DNA of 33,520 bases from Myxococcota bacterium (GTDB lineage: Bacteria > Myxococcota_A > UBA796 > JAJRTE01). The position numbers and the translations under genes are program-made. Location of the stretch: the NCBI GenBank assembly GCA_024278455.1, contig JAJRTE010000118.1, positions 1-33,520 of the forward strand, given 5' to 3'. Below the pieces are notes generated by a model that worked only from the letters and a program-made list of their open reading frames with translations, ran no database searches and was not told the origin of the DNA. This document shows positions 8,391 to 16,040 of the stretch, one piece after another; the first letter of the stretch is position 1; the number at the start of each line of letters is the position of its first letter.

Positions 8391-8768
8391 ATGAGCAGTA
8401 CCGAGAAGTCCAACCGGCCCCGGCGAAGAGAACGCCGGCAAGCTCCGCGCGCCGACGTGGAACTCTTCATCGAATACTCGGACCTCGAGCACTTCTGCCA
8501 GGACTATGCCCGAAACGTCAGCCTGGGTGGTATCTTCATCGAGACCCGAACGCCCCTCCCGGCCGGAGCAACGCTTCAGCTCAGTTTCGGCCTCCCCGGG
8601 TACAGCGGCAAGATTCGCTCGAGCGGCAAGGTCGTCCGGTCGGTTTCGGTCCAGGATGCTGCCCGCCAAGGTGTCCGGCCGGGCATGGCCATCTGTTTCG
8701 ACGATCTGTCCGAGGAAAGCAAGGCACTCATCGACTCCCTGGTGCGCCGGAGTCTGGAAGAAGCCTGA
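8391..8768 (+). CDS. PilZ-domain protein (probable cyclic-di-GMP receptor)
   Basis: The 125-residue protein is essentially one PilZ domain. The basic N-terminus RRRERRQAPRADVEL supplies the Arg-x3-Arg-type loop, and NVSLGGIFIET supplies the (D/N)xSxxG motif; together these bind cyclic di-GMP. Single-domain PilZ proteins of this length with the strand LQLSFGLPGYSGKIRSSGKV are an expanded paralogous group in myxobacteria, where some affect motility and development. A GGGAGG ribosome site precedes the ATG at 8391 and a good promoter lies at 8309-8337, so it is probably monocistronic. It converges with the HEAT gene: stop codons are 14 bases apart and a 6-bp stem (CTGAGC 8765-8770 with GCTCAG 8781-8786) spans both. 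Confidence 0.88.
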   Translation: MSSTEKSNRPRRRERRQAPRADVELFIEYSDLEHFCQDYARNVSLGGIFIETRTPLPAGATLQLSFGLPGYSGKIRSSGKVVRSVSVQDAARQGVRPGMAICFDDLSEESKALIDSLVRRSLEEA

Positions 8769-8782
8769 GCGGCCCGGGTGGC

Positions 8783-10285
8783 TCAGTCAGGGGTCTGTCC
8801 CGAAGACAGCTTGTCCGGCGAGGCCCCTGGCGAGGGCGCCGCAACGTCATTGTCCGGACGCCTTGCTGCCTCGAGCCGTGCCCGCCCCCGGATTTCGATG
8901 GCCGCTTGCAGCGCCTCCTCCCGGACCCACTGTTCCCGATGCTTCCTGGCCATCTCCTCGAGCGCAGGCACCGCCGCCATCGAACCAGCCTCCCGAAGCG
9001 CGTTGATCGCGGTCACCACCCCGATGGTGTCCTTGGAGCGCAACAGCCGCTCCAGCGCGGCCACCGCGGCTGGGTCGCCAATGGCGCCGAGCGCCCGAAT
9101 CGCCGCATACCGGTTGGCCTCTACATCCTTCCTGGCCATCTTCTCGAGCAAGGGCACTGCGCCCCCATCCTTGAGGCTCCCGAGCGCTCGAGTCACCTCG
9201 AGCCGGTTCTGCGGCACCGGGTCCGCCAGGGCACGCCGCAGGGCGGGGGCCGCGGCGACGTCTCCGAATGCGCCGAGCGCTCGAGCAGCAAACCGCCTCG
9301 CCTCAGGGTCGGGGTGCTCGAGGTAGGGGATGAGCGCCGGGGCTGCGGTGCGGTCCTTGAGCACCGCGAGCGCCACGATGGCCGTGTGGAGCGTCAGCCC
9401 GGAAACTGTGGGCAGGCATTCGATCAGGGGGGGCACCGCACGCCGGTCCTGGAGGTCGCCGAGGGCTCGAGCGGCCAGGCGCCGGACCTCGTCGTCAGGG
9501 TCCTTCAGGGCGTCGATGAGCAGCGGAACCGACCACCAGTTCCCCCGTTCGCTCAGCGCATGCGCGGCCGCCCGGCGCTGTGCCGGGTCCTGGTCCTGGA
9601 TCTGCGCGTTCAACGTGGCCGCATCCGGCCAGCTGGATTGGGTTGTCGCCGACGCCAGGGCCTCTGCCGTCTCCTGGGCCTTGACGCGGAGTGCCGGACT
9701 GGGGTCTTCGTGGGCCGCGATCACCAGGGGTTTCCAGGCCCGCATGTCGTGCAGCGAGCCCAGGGCGGCCATGGCGTGCTCCCGGACCGTGGCGTACGGC
9801 GACTGCAGGGCCGAGACCAGGGCCGGAAGCGCTTCGCGCGCCTGCATGCGTCCGAGCATGTATGCCGCGTAGGCCTGGGCCACCGCTGGTTGGCGACCGT
9901 CCTCGAGCACGGAGACGAGAAACGAAACGCTGTACTCGAGCTTTTCGAGAGTCGCCAGTGCCACGGCTCGGATGTCGGGGTCCGAACGGGTCACCAGCAG
10001 CTTCAGGATCGGCACGAACGCGGCGATATCCTTTTTCAGGCCAAGCGCCATCAGCGCCCGGATCACGACCTCCGGCTCATCGCTCTGCAGTCGCTCAACC
10101 AGTTCGGCCGTCCCTCCGGAGAGCGTCTGCGCTGCGGACTGGGAGACCGAGCCGCTCGACAGGGGAGCGGGCGTGGACGGGGGTGGGGTGGTGGTGGGCA
10201 CCTCGACGGCAGCCCCACACACCAGCATCGCAGCCAGCGCGACCGGAAGAAACAGGGCCTTCCCCCGGATGACTCGAGGCGACAT
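8783..10285 (-). CDS. Exported HEAT-repeat protein
   Basis: The 500-residue protein starts MSPRVIRGKALFLPVALAAM, a signal peptide, followed by a Pro/Thr/Ser-rich linker and then about a dozen HEAT-like repeats to about residue 470, each a helix pair of the form DPDDEVRRLAARALGDLQDRRAVPPLIECL. The tail is disordered. Such alpha-solenoids are protein-binding scaffolds; the partner is unknown and location is periplasmic or outer-surface. The start is uncertain: no clear ribosome site precedes either this ATG or the in-frame ATG at 10324, which adds 13 residues (MTHSARHDRRHDW). The even longer open frame to 10456 would bury the signal peptide and is rejected. It lies 230 bases downstream of folE on the same strand. 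Confidence 0.75.
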   Translation of the reverse strand: MSPRVIRGKALFLPVALAAMLVCGAAVEVPTTTPPPSTPAPLSSGSVSQSAAQTLSGGTAELVERLQSDEPEVVIRALMALGLKKDIAAFVPILKLLVTRSDPDIRAVALATLEKLEYSVSFLVSVLEDGRQPAVAQAYAAYMLGRMQAREALPALVSALQSPYATVREHAMAALGSLHDMRAWKPLVIAAHEDPSPALRVKAQETAEALASATTQSSWPDAATLNAQIQDQDPAQRRAAAHALSERGNWWSVPLLIDALKDPDDEVRRLAARALGDLQDRRAVPPLIECLPTVSGLTLHTAIVALAVLKDRTAAPALIPYLEHPDPEARRFAARALGAFGDVAAAPALRRALADPVPQNRLEVTRALGSLKDGGAVPLLEKMARKDVEANRYAAIRALGAIGDPAAVAALERLLRSKDTIGVVTAINALREAGSMAAVPALEEMARKHREQWVREEALQAAIEIRGRARLEAARRPDNDVAAPSPGASPDKLSSGQTPD

Positions 10286-10514
10286 CCAATCATGGCGCCG
10301 ATCGTGGCGTGCGCTGTGCGTCATGAATGCCGGTGTAGCACGGCGGGATCGGCGTGTCAAACTGGATTGGCCGAGGAAAACGGTGAACCCGGCAAAGGCG
10401 GCGACACCCCTGCCGGCCGGGGTGGCAGACCTGCCCTTGGAACCGATGGCGACCATGGTTCAGGAGGCATGCTCCGCAGGTGCAACTGGGGAAAAGGACG
10501 CTTCGTCCCGGCAT

Positions 10515-11171
10515 TCATTCGGGAGCAGGCATGGACTTGATGAGGAGTTCCTTCAGGCTCGAGTCATGCTCGAAAACGCCCACGTAGGCCGACGTGACAC
10601 ACCGGTGCTGGTCCTGCCGGACACCGCGCAGCGCCATGCAGGCCTGGCTCGACACGAGGACGCAGGCGGCTCCGGGCGCCGAAAGGTGCTGGCTGATCGC
10701 ATCTGCAATCTGCTGCGTCAAGGTCTCCTGGAGCACGAGCCGCCTCGCGAAGCAGTCGACGAGGCGGGACAACTGGCTCAGACCCACAACGTCGCCCCCG
10801 GGCAGGTAAGCGAGGTGGGCGGTCCCGGAATAGGGCAGGAGGTGGTGGGGACAGACGGACACGAACATGAGATTCGTCACGATGACCGGTCCACTGCCCG
10901 GCGCGGGGAACCGCCCGTCGAGTATCTCCGCGGGATCCATGCGGTAGCCGCTCAGGAACTCGTCGATCCAAGCACGGACCACGCGGCGAGGTGTGTTGGC
11001 GAGGTTCGGGTCGCCGGCATCGAGACCGATACCGGCGAGGAACAGGCGTATCCCCTCGGCCATGATCTCCTCGTCGGGACGAACGGGAGCGTCTGGCACT
11101 CGAACATCGGATTCTCCCGCACCGATCCCGGGAAGTGGCCGGAACGCTTGCGAAGACGAGGGGCAGGTCAT
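10515..11171 (-). CDS. folE: GTP cyclohydrolase I-like enzyme, divergent active site
   Basis: The 218-residue protein matches GTP cyclohydrolase I, which makes 7,8-dihydroneopterin triphosphate from GTP for folate. The core is clear: SVCPHHLLPYSGTAHLAYLP (105-124), GLSQLSRLVDCFARRLVLQE (130-149), LTQQIADAI, and ACMALRGV (177-184). The zinc ligands expected from the E. coli enzyme are kept (Cys107, His110, Cys178), as is the guanine-binding Glu of the QE pair (149). Two positions are unusual: the Glu of the normal CEHH is Pro108, and the catalytic His of the HxC motif is Gln176. About 30 N-terminal residues are extra. GGGAG precedes the ATG at 11171. No other folate gene is adjacent. Family membership is firm; standard activity is less so. 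Confidence 0.85.
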   Translation of the reverse strand: MTCPSSSQAFRPLPGIGAGESDVRVPDAPVRPDEEIMAEGIRLFLAGIGLDAGDPNLANTPRRVVRAWIDEFLSGYRMDPAEILDGRFPAPGSGPVIVTNLMFVSVCPHHLLPYSGTAHLAYLPGGDVVGLSQLSRLVDCFARRLVLQETLTQQIADAISQHLSAPGAACVLVSSQACMALRGVRQDQHRCVTSAYVGVFEHDSSLKELLIKSMPAPE

Positions 11172-11260
11172 GACGGTACTCCCGCGCGCGTGATGGCACA
11201 GCGATCCCTCACCTGGCTACCCAGGACGATCACCAGCGGCCTGAGGGTTCAATGCATACC

Positions 11261-11289
11261 AATATAGCGTGTTTGCACCCGCCCGTCAT
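11261..11289 (-). promoter_or_regulatory. Candidate promoter for folE
   Basis: Minus-strand ATGACG (11284-11289) and TATATT (11261-11266) are 17 bases apart, about 90 bases upstream of the folE ATG at 11171. The -10 matches consensus at 5 of 6 positions and the -35 at 4 of 6. It shares its intergenic region with the divergent tRNA promoter. Confidence 0.4.
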
Positions 11290-11370
11290 CTGCCCGGGTG
11301 ATACACGACCATCGCCTGTCTCGGTTCGCAAGACGAGCAGGCTCAGGGTTGGGCTGGACGACAAATCTGC

Positions 11371-11399
11371 TTGACACCCACGGGCCGGTTGAGTAGACT
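11371..11399 (+). promoter_or_regulatory. Strong sigma-70 promoter of tRNA-Arg
   Basis: A perfect TTGACA (11371-11376), a 17-base spacer and TAGACT (11394-11399). Transcription should start near 11406, about 16 bases before the tRNA, as expected for a constitutive tRNA promoter. Confidence 0.75.
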
Positions 11400-11421
11400 T
11401 GCGCCTGTCTGAAACGCCTGT

Positions 11422-11498
11422 GCGCCCGTAGCTCAGGTGGATAGAGCGCTGGCCTCCGAAGCCAGAGGCCGCAGGTTCAAATCCTGCCGGGCGTACCA
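11422..11498 (+). tRNA. tRNA-Arg (anticodon CCG)
   Basis: A full cloverleaf can be drawn. The acceptor arm GCGCCCG pairs with CGGGCGT (G-U at the first pair). The D arm contains AGCTCAGGTGGATAGAGC. The anticodon stem CTGGC/GCCAG encloses the loop CTCCGAA, giving anticodon CCG, which reads the Arg codon CGG. The T arm contains GGTTCAAATCC, and a 3' ACCA is encoded. A strong promoter precedes it and an intrinsic terminator follows 12 bases after its end, so it is a self-contained transcription unit. Confidence 0.95.
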
Positions 11499-11510
11499 CG
11501 ACAGACACGC

Positions 11511-11543
11511 ACCGGGGTCGGCATGTCGATCCCGGTTTTTTTT
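11511..11543 (+). terminator. Intrinsic terminator after tRNA-Arg
   Basis: ACCGGGGTCG (11511-11520) pairs with CGATCCCGGT (11527-11536), a 10-bp stem with one G-U pair and a 6-base loop, followed by an uninterrupted T tract to 11543. This is the clearest intrinsic terminator in the window. Confidence 0.9.
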
Positions 11544-11575
11544 GTGCTGCAGGGCTGGGGTGAAGGGAATTCTGA

Positions 11576-11776
11576 CGCGCCGGCACCGATGACAACACCT
11601 CGAGCCGGCGCGGCAAGTACCAGGACGTCATCGTGCCGCTCACCGCGCTCCGGCGCATCGACTGCGTGCTCGCCGACCCTCCCTACGGCAAGGACTGGAA
11701 GGCCGACCAGGCCGCCGTGCGGGGCGAGCATGGGGGGGGCGCCGGTAGGGGCAGGCCCCGATGGACCGGCGGTTGA
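11576..11776 (+). pseudogene. Relic resembling an amino-methyltransferase fragment
   Basis: Between in-frame stops at 11573 and 11774 the plus strand reads about 66 codons. They include KYQDVIVPLTALRRIDCVLA followed by DPPYGKDWKADQ. DPPYG preceded by a hydrophobic strand is motif IV of DNA N6-adenine/N4-cytosine methyltransferases, here preceded by plausible upstream sequence. There is no start codon context, no AdoMet-binding motif and no remaining domain, and the frame runs into G/C homopolymers. The fragment sits directly downstream of a tRNA gene, a common integration site for mobile DNA, so it may be the remnant of an integrated element. The motif is short and a chance match cannot be excluded. 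Confidence 0.4.
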
Positions 11777-11815
11777 CGCGCCCCCCCGCCCGTTGGGGCA
11801 GGCCCCCCCCCGTTG
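11732..11815. repeat. G/C homopolymer tracts and repeated GGGGCAGGCCCC
   Basis: This stretch holds runs of 8 G (11732-11739), 7 C (from 11781) and 9 C (to 11811), and the near-palindrome GGGGCAGGCCCC twice (11748-11759 and 11795-11806). It lies between the methyltransferase-like relic and the end of malG. It could be a degenerate intergenic palindromic repeat family and is also a spot where sequencing errors are likely. No gene is seen here. Confidence 0.6.
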
Positions 11816-11819
11816 CCCC

Positions 11820-12662
11820 CTATCCCTTTACCCCACCTGCCATCAGACCGCTGACCAGGTGCTGCTGGAGATAGAAGAACAGCGCGACGATCGGAATGCT
11901 CACCAACAGGGATGCAGCCGAGAAGTGGCCCCATTCCGTGGAATACTGGCCGACCATCATCTTTAGTCCCACGGGCAGGGTGTACATGGTCTCCTGGTTC
12001 ATGAAGGTGGCGGCCAGGATGAACTCGTTCCATGCGCTCATGAAGGAAAACAGGGCCACGACTGCAATGGCCGGCCTGGCCAGCGGAATGATGATCTTCC
12101 AGAAGATCATGCCTCGAGTCGCCCCGTCCATGACAGCGCTCTCCTCCAGGTCCTGGGGTATGGTGTCGAAATAGCCCTTCAGCATCCAGGTGGAGAAAGG
12201 GAGCGACGTGGTCGAATAGACGAGGATCAGGCCGAACAGGGAGTCGAGGAGTCCCAGTGCGGAAATCAGCAGGTAGAGGGGAATCATCATCATGACGCCG
12301 GGAAACATCTGGGTGACCAGGAATCCCAGCAGCATCCCCTTGCGACCTGGAAACCGGAAACGGCTGAAGGCGTAGGCAGCGGTGCAGGAGAGGAATATGC
12401 CCACCAGGGTGGTGGCGGCCGCTATGACGAGCGAGTTGATTCCCCATCGCACGAATGGGGTATCGTTGAAAAGATAGGAGAAGTTCTCAAGCGATGGATT
12501 GGCTGGGAACGGGTTCAACGATGTGCTGAAGCCCTGGACTGGTGTGAAAGCCATCTTCAGCACCCAGATCACCGGGTAGAGGGTCATGAGGGTGACGACG
12601 ACCAGCACGAGGTGGCTGAGCAACTTCGTATAGTTGATCTCGTGGCTCTTGACATGGGTCAT
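11820..12662 (-). CDS. malG: Maltose-type ABC importer, MalG-like permease
   Basis: The 280-residue inner-membrane protein has six predicted helices and the usual MalG length. The cytoplasmic EAA loop that docks on the ATPase reads LEESAVMDGATRGMIFWKII near residues 190-210, with the conserved Gly. The opening (TLYPVIWVLKMAF) and the tail (YLQQHLVSGLMAGGVKG) match the MalG family of carbohydrate uptake (CUT1) importers. The ATG at 12662 has GGGAG about 9 bases upstream. It is the last gene of malK-malE-malF-malG and starts 63 bases after malF ends. Together the four build an oligosaccharide importer; the exact sugar (maltose, trehalose or other) is not readable from sequence. Confidence 0.92.
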   Translation of the reverse strand: MTHVKSHEINYTKLLSHLVLVVVTLMTLYPVIWVLKMAFTPVQGFSTSLNPFPANPSLENFSYLFNDTPFVRWGINSLVIAAATTLVGIFLSCTAAYAFSRFRFPGRKGMLLGFLVTQMFPGVMMMIPLYLLISALGLLDSLFGLILVYSTTSLPFSTWMLKGYFDTIPQDLEESAVMDGATRGMIFWKIIIPLARPAIAVVALFSFMSAWNEFILAATFMNQETMYTLPVGLKMMVGQYSTEWGHFSAASLLVSIPIVALFFYLQQHLVSGLMAGGVKG

Positions 12663-12725
12663 GTTCTCGTCTCCCGGTCGTGGCTTTCCTTGAACCGGCT
12701 TTCCCGCGAGGCAACCGGCGCCGCT

Positions 12726-14708
12726 CTATTCGTAGGCCCCCTCGGTCGACTTGGTTATCCGGTTGGTCACGTAGGTGTAGCTGAACAGAATCAGGAAAAT
12801 GATCATGGAGTACGCCGATGCGTACCCGTACTGGTACTTCTCGAACGCCCAGCGATACGCCTCGGTGATAAGGATGTCCGTCTTGTTGTCCGGCGCCCCA
12901 GCGGAGACCAGGTAGATGATGTTGAAGTTGTTGAAGGTCCAGATGATGCCCAGGATGATGGCCGGGAACAAGGCTGGCTTGAGGAGCGGCAAGGTGATTC
13001 TGACGAACTTGTCCCAGCGTCCCGCGCCGTCCACATCGGCGGCCTCGTACAGGTCGGCGGGGATCGACTGCAACGCCCCGAGGCTGATCACCATCATGAA
13101 GGGAAACCCGAGCCAGACGTTGGTGACGAGGTTGGCGGTGAACGCACCCCAGAAGGTGGTGAACCAGCTCACCGGCTCGATACCCAGGAGGCCGAGGAAC
13201 TCGTTCACGGCGCCATACTCCTTGTTGAACATCCCCTTCCAGATCAGCGCGGTGATGTAGTTCGGAAGCGCCCAGGGAACGATCAGCAGCGTCCGATAGA
13301 CCGGGGTGAACTTGAGCGTCTTGTCCTTGAGCAGCATGGCCAGGCCCAGCCCTATCGACACGTGCAGCGAGACGTTGATCACGGTCCACATCACCGTGAC
13401 GCCCAGGGTGCGATAGAAGTTTCTGCTCTCCAACACCTTGAAATTGGAAAGGATCTCGATAAAGTTCTTCAGACCGACGAATTCGTAGGTGTTGTAGACT
13501 CGAGTGTAGAAGGCCAGTCCGATCGCGAAGAGAAAAGGACCGAACACCAGCACGACCGCGCCGATGACCGCCGGGGCCACGTAAGCGTAGGCATACCAGT
13601 GCTCCCGGAAGACCTCGGCGATCTTCCGGGTCCTCCCCGTCACCAGCAGCAGCAGGTACAGCGCCATGAGCGCGGCGACGACCCCTAACCCGCGCCACGC
13701 CCACCTGCCGTCCACCTCCAGCGCCGGACCGGGGCGCAACTCGGACGCACCAGGGATGCCGCCTCCCATGCTCGCCCCCGTCCGCTCGCCGCGCCGCTCG
13801 AACCAGGGCACCGGGTCCCCATGCTCACTCTGGTTGATCGCCTCGAGGAACTCCCCGGTGGACGCCGGTGTCCGAAACCCCGCCAGCGCCTTGCCGGAAT
13901 CCATGGCCCCCTGCCACAAGACTCGACTCCGCTCGCCCGTGTTCGTCAGCACGCCTTGTAGGCCGGCCGATGCTTCGTGGACCTGCTGGAACACGAGCAC
14001 ACCCGCGAAGGCGATGAACATCGTGCCCACGAGCACCTGGGAGACCCGCGGCTCCATCCTGACCATGAGCCACGCGGCCACGATGAACGCTGCGGTCGCG
14101 ATCGACATCCACAAGGCGAACTGCCCCCCCTTCACCGGTGCGGGGGTTACCTTGAGCGCCACGATCCCCCGCACGTCCATTTTCCCCTCGATGATGGGGG
14201 CGGCCACGTAGACCTCATGCTCATCGCTCTCCAGCACGGCTGTCGCATAGGGGTTCTTTTCGAGGTCCGGGTACTTTTTCCGCTCGTCGATGTTCCGCTC
14301 GAGCTGGTCCGCAAGTTCGTCGGCGTCGTCGTACAACCTCTTGTGTTCGACGTTCTTTCGGTCCAGGCGTGTGCCGGCAAGTGCGTGGTCCGTATGGGCG
14401 ACGAAAGTCCGTCCTTCCAGGACCAGTGCTTCCGTCGTGCCGGGCAGGGAAGTCTTCGCGCTGTCGATGACGTCACGAATCCAATTCTCCCCGGACTCGG
14501 TAGAATCGTCCGCGCGGGAGACGGCGTCGGCGATGGCTCGAGCACGAATCATGGCGTCGAGGCGGGCGGCGTCCCTGGCCCAGATACCGGCAAGCACGCC
14601 GAACAGTACGAGGAGCATACCGCCGCACAGGGCGATAACGATGGACAGGCCGACCGCGCTGGCCGGCGGCCGGGCAGGCCGTGTCTCTTCACGGGGTTGG
14701 GAGTCCAC
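12726..14708 (-). CDS. malF: MalF-like permease with N-terminal Cache-like sensor extension
   Basis: The 660-residue protein has two parts. The C-terminal about 290 residues (from HWYAYAYVAPAVIGAV, about 370) form a typical MalF permease with the EAA loop YEAADVDGAGRWDKFVRITL (about 554-573). The N-terminal 370 residues are unusual: a membrane helix (about 20-43), about 150 extracytoplasmic residues resembling a Cache domain (TEALVLEGRTFVAHTDHALA, then VYVAAPIIEGKMDVRGIVAL), two more helices (about 200-217 and 225-242), a loop of about 95 residues, and another helix (341-358). E. coli MalF has a periplasmic loop but not this arrangement. GTG at 14708 is preferred, with GGGAGG 9 bases upstream; the adjacent TTG at 14711 is an alternative. 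Permease identity is firm; the sensor domain call is inference. Confidence 0.88.
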   Translation of the reverse strand: MDSQPREETRPARPPASAVGLSIVIALCGGMLLVLFGVLAGIWARDAARLDAMIRARAIADAVSRADDSTESGENWIRDVIDSAKTSLPGTTEALVLEGRTFVAHTDHALAGTRLDRKNVEHKRLYDDADELADQLERNIDERKKYPDLEKNPYATAVLESDEHEVYVAAPIIEGKMDVRGIVALKVTPAPVKGGQFALWMSIATAAFIVAAWLMVRMEPRVSQVLVGTMFIAFAGVLVFQQVHEASAGLQGVLTNTGERSRVLWQGAMDSGKALAGFRTPASTGEFLEAINQSEHGDPVPWFERRGERTGASMGGGIPGASELRPGPALEVDGRWAWRGLGVVAALMALYLLLLVTGRTRKIAEVFREHWYAYAYVAPAVIGAVVLVFGPFLFAIGLAFYTRVYNTYEFVGLKNFIEILSNFKVLESRNFYRTLGVTVMWTVINVSLHVSIGLGLAMLLKDKTLKFTPVYRTLLIVPWALPNYITALIWKGMFNKEYGAVNEFLGLLGIEPVSWFTTFWGAFTANLVTNVWLGFPFMMVISLGALQSIPADLYEAADVDGAGRWDKFVRITLPLLKPALFPAIILGIIWTFNNFNIIYLVSAGAPDNKTDILITEAYRWAFEKYQYGYASAYSMIIFLILFSYTYVTNRITKSTEGAYE

Positions 14709-14797
14709 CAAGCAGCACCTCCCTGCGAAACGATGGAAAACGCACCCTGGCGGCGCCGGCCAGGTCCCGGTATGGGATGCCTTCGCGCCCGTCGCTG

Positions 14798-16015
14798 CTA
14801 TCGACGCGCGGCGGCGATGTTCTTTTCGATCTCTTCCTGCGCCTTGGCGAGTTCACGCGCCGGTGGACTCCCGCCGGTCACAACAGCGTTCAGCGCGTTC
14901 GTCACCGGACTCCAGACCAGGAGCATCTGGGGCGTGTTCGGCATGGGGACGCTGTTCTCGAGCTGCTCGCGGAAGACCTTGATCATCGGGTCCGTCATGG
15001 ATGCGTAGGCGGCCGCTGTCGCCACCGGCTGCTTCCCCACGTTCATGCGGACGACCGCGGCATCCACGTCGGTCAAGTAGGTCATGACCGTGAACGCCTC
15101 CTCTTGGTGTTCGGATTTGGCACTCATGAGGACGGCTTCCGACCCCATGAACGGTCGCGCCGGCTGGTTCGTGGCGGAAACGACAGGCAAGGGGGCGACG
15201 CCGTAGTTCAGGCCCTCCTTGAGTTCAGCACGGAACCAGGGACCGTTGATGACCATCGCCGCCTTGCCCTCGTTGAACAATGATGTCACCAGCACGCTGG
15301 TGGATTCCTGTGGAACGATACCGTACTTGTTCCGCAGGTCCTGGGCGAACTGGAACGAAGCAGCGGCTGCAGGCGTGTTCAGCGTCACGTTGCCGTCGCT
15401 GTCGAACACCCGGGCGCCGAACCCGTGGAACCAGGCGGCGTGCATGTAGAAATTGGCGAACTCGTACACCAGCCCGTAGCTCTTCGTCTCTTTGTTCGTG
15501 AATTTCTTCGCCAGCGCAATCATCTCGTCCGTGGTCTTCGGCGGGGTCTGGATGAGATCCTTGTTGTAGAACAGGACCGTGCTCTTGAACGCCATGGGCA
15601 ACCCGTAGAGCTTCCTCCGGTAGGTCAGGGGTTTCATCGTCTGGGGCATGAAACGCTCGAGCACATCGTCGTCGGCCCAGAAGTCGATGGGGGTGATCAC
15701 CTTGCTCTCCGCCCAGTTGCCGATGCGGTCGTGGGCGAAGATGAAGATGTCCGGCCCCTTGCCCTGCGGAATCGCGTTGGTGATCTTGTCCGGGAAGGCG
15801 TCGAACGGCACGGCGAGGAGTTTGACATCGATGCGCGCATGCGATGCGTTGAACGTCTCGACAACTTGCTCGAGCGCCTTGCGTTCGTCTCCACGGTAGG
15901 CATGCCACAGGACGACCTGGGTTTTTTCCGCCTGTGCCATGAGCCGCGGGACACCAACGATTCCGAGCGCCACGAGGGTGGCAGTGGCTATCCAGATCCA
16001 TCGGTGCATTTTCAT
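14798..16015 (-). CDS. malE: MalE-like sugar-binding protein of the ABC importer
   Basis: The 405-residue periplasmic protein starts MKMHRWIWIATATLVALGIV, a signal peptide with cleavage near LMAQAEK. The mature part follows the family-1 solute-binding fold: VVLWHAYRGDERKALEQVVE, then GPDIFIFAHDRIGNWAESKV, LYGLPMAFKSTVLFYNKDLI and AAMVINGPWF, all signatures of maltose/maltodextrin-type binding proteins. It captures the sugar and delivers it to MalF/MalG. The ATG at 16015 is chosen because AAAGGAG lies 5 bases upstream; the in-frame TTG at 16033 would contain the ribosome site itself. It lies 25 bases after malK and 89 bases before malF. The mature protein shows no lipobox. Confidence 0.92.
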   Translation of the reverse strand: MKMHRWIWIATATLVALGIVGVPRLMAQAEKTQVVLWHAYRGDERKALEQVVETFNASHARIDVKLLAVPFDAFPDKITNAIPQGKGPDIFIFAHDRIGNWAESKVITPIDFWADDDVLERFMPQTMKPLTYRRKLYGLPMAFKSTVLFYNKDLIQTPPKTTDEMIALAKKFTNKETKSYGLVYEFANFYMHAAWFHGFGARVFDSDGNVTLNTPAAAASFQFAQDLRNKYGIVPQESTSVLVTSLFNEGKAAMVINGPWFRAELKEGLNYGVAPLPVVSATNQPARPFMGSEAVLMSAKSEHQEEAFTVMTYLTDVDAAVVRMNVGKQPVATAAAYASMTDPMIKVFREQLENSVPMPNTPQMLLVWSPVTNALNAVVTGGSPPARELAKAQEEIEKNIAAARR

Positions 16016-16040
16016 GAGCGCTCCTTTCGTCAAGTAGCCG

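Noticed and set aside
8906..11267. Long plus-strand frames (544 and 431 residues) opposite the HEAT and folE genes
   Set aside because: They are Arg/Gly/His-rich shadows without motifs; the minus-strand genes carry clear HEAT repeats and FolE signatures.
11422..11820. Intact integrative element at the tRNA
   Set aside because: No integrase, no attachment-site repeat and no intact cargo gene could be seen; only a short relic is present.
16016..16033. TTG start for malE
   Set aside because: It would place the AAAGGAG ribosome site inside the coding region; the ATG at 16015 has ideal spacing.
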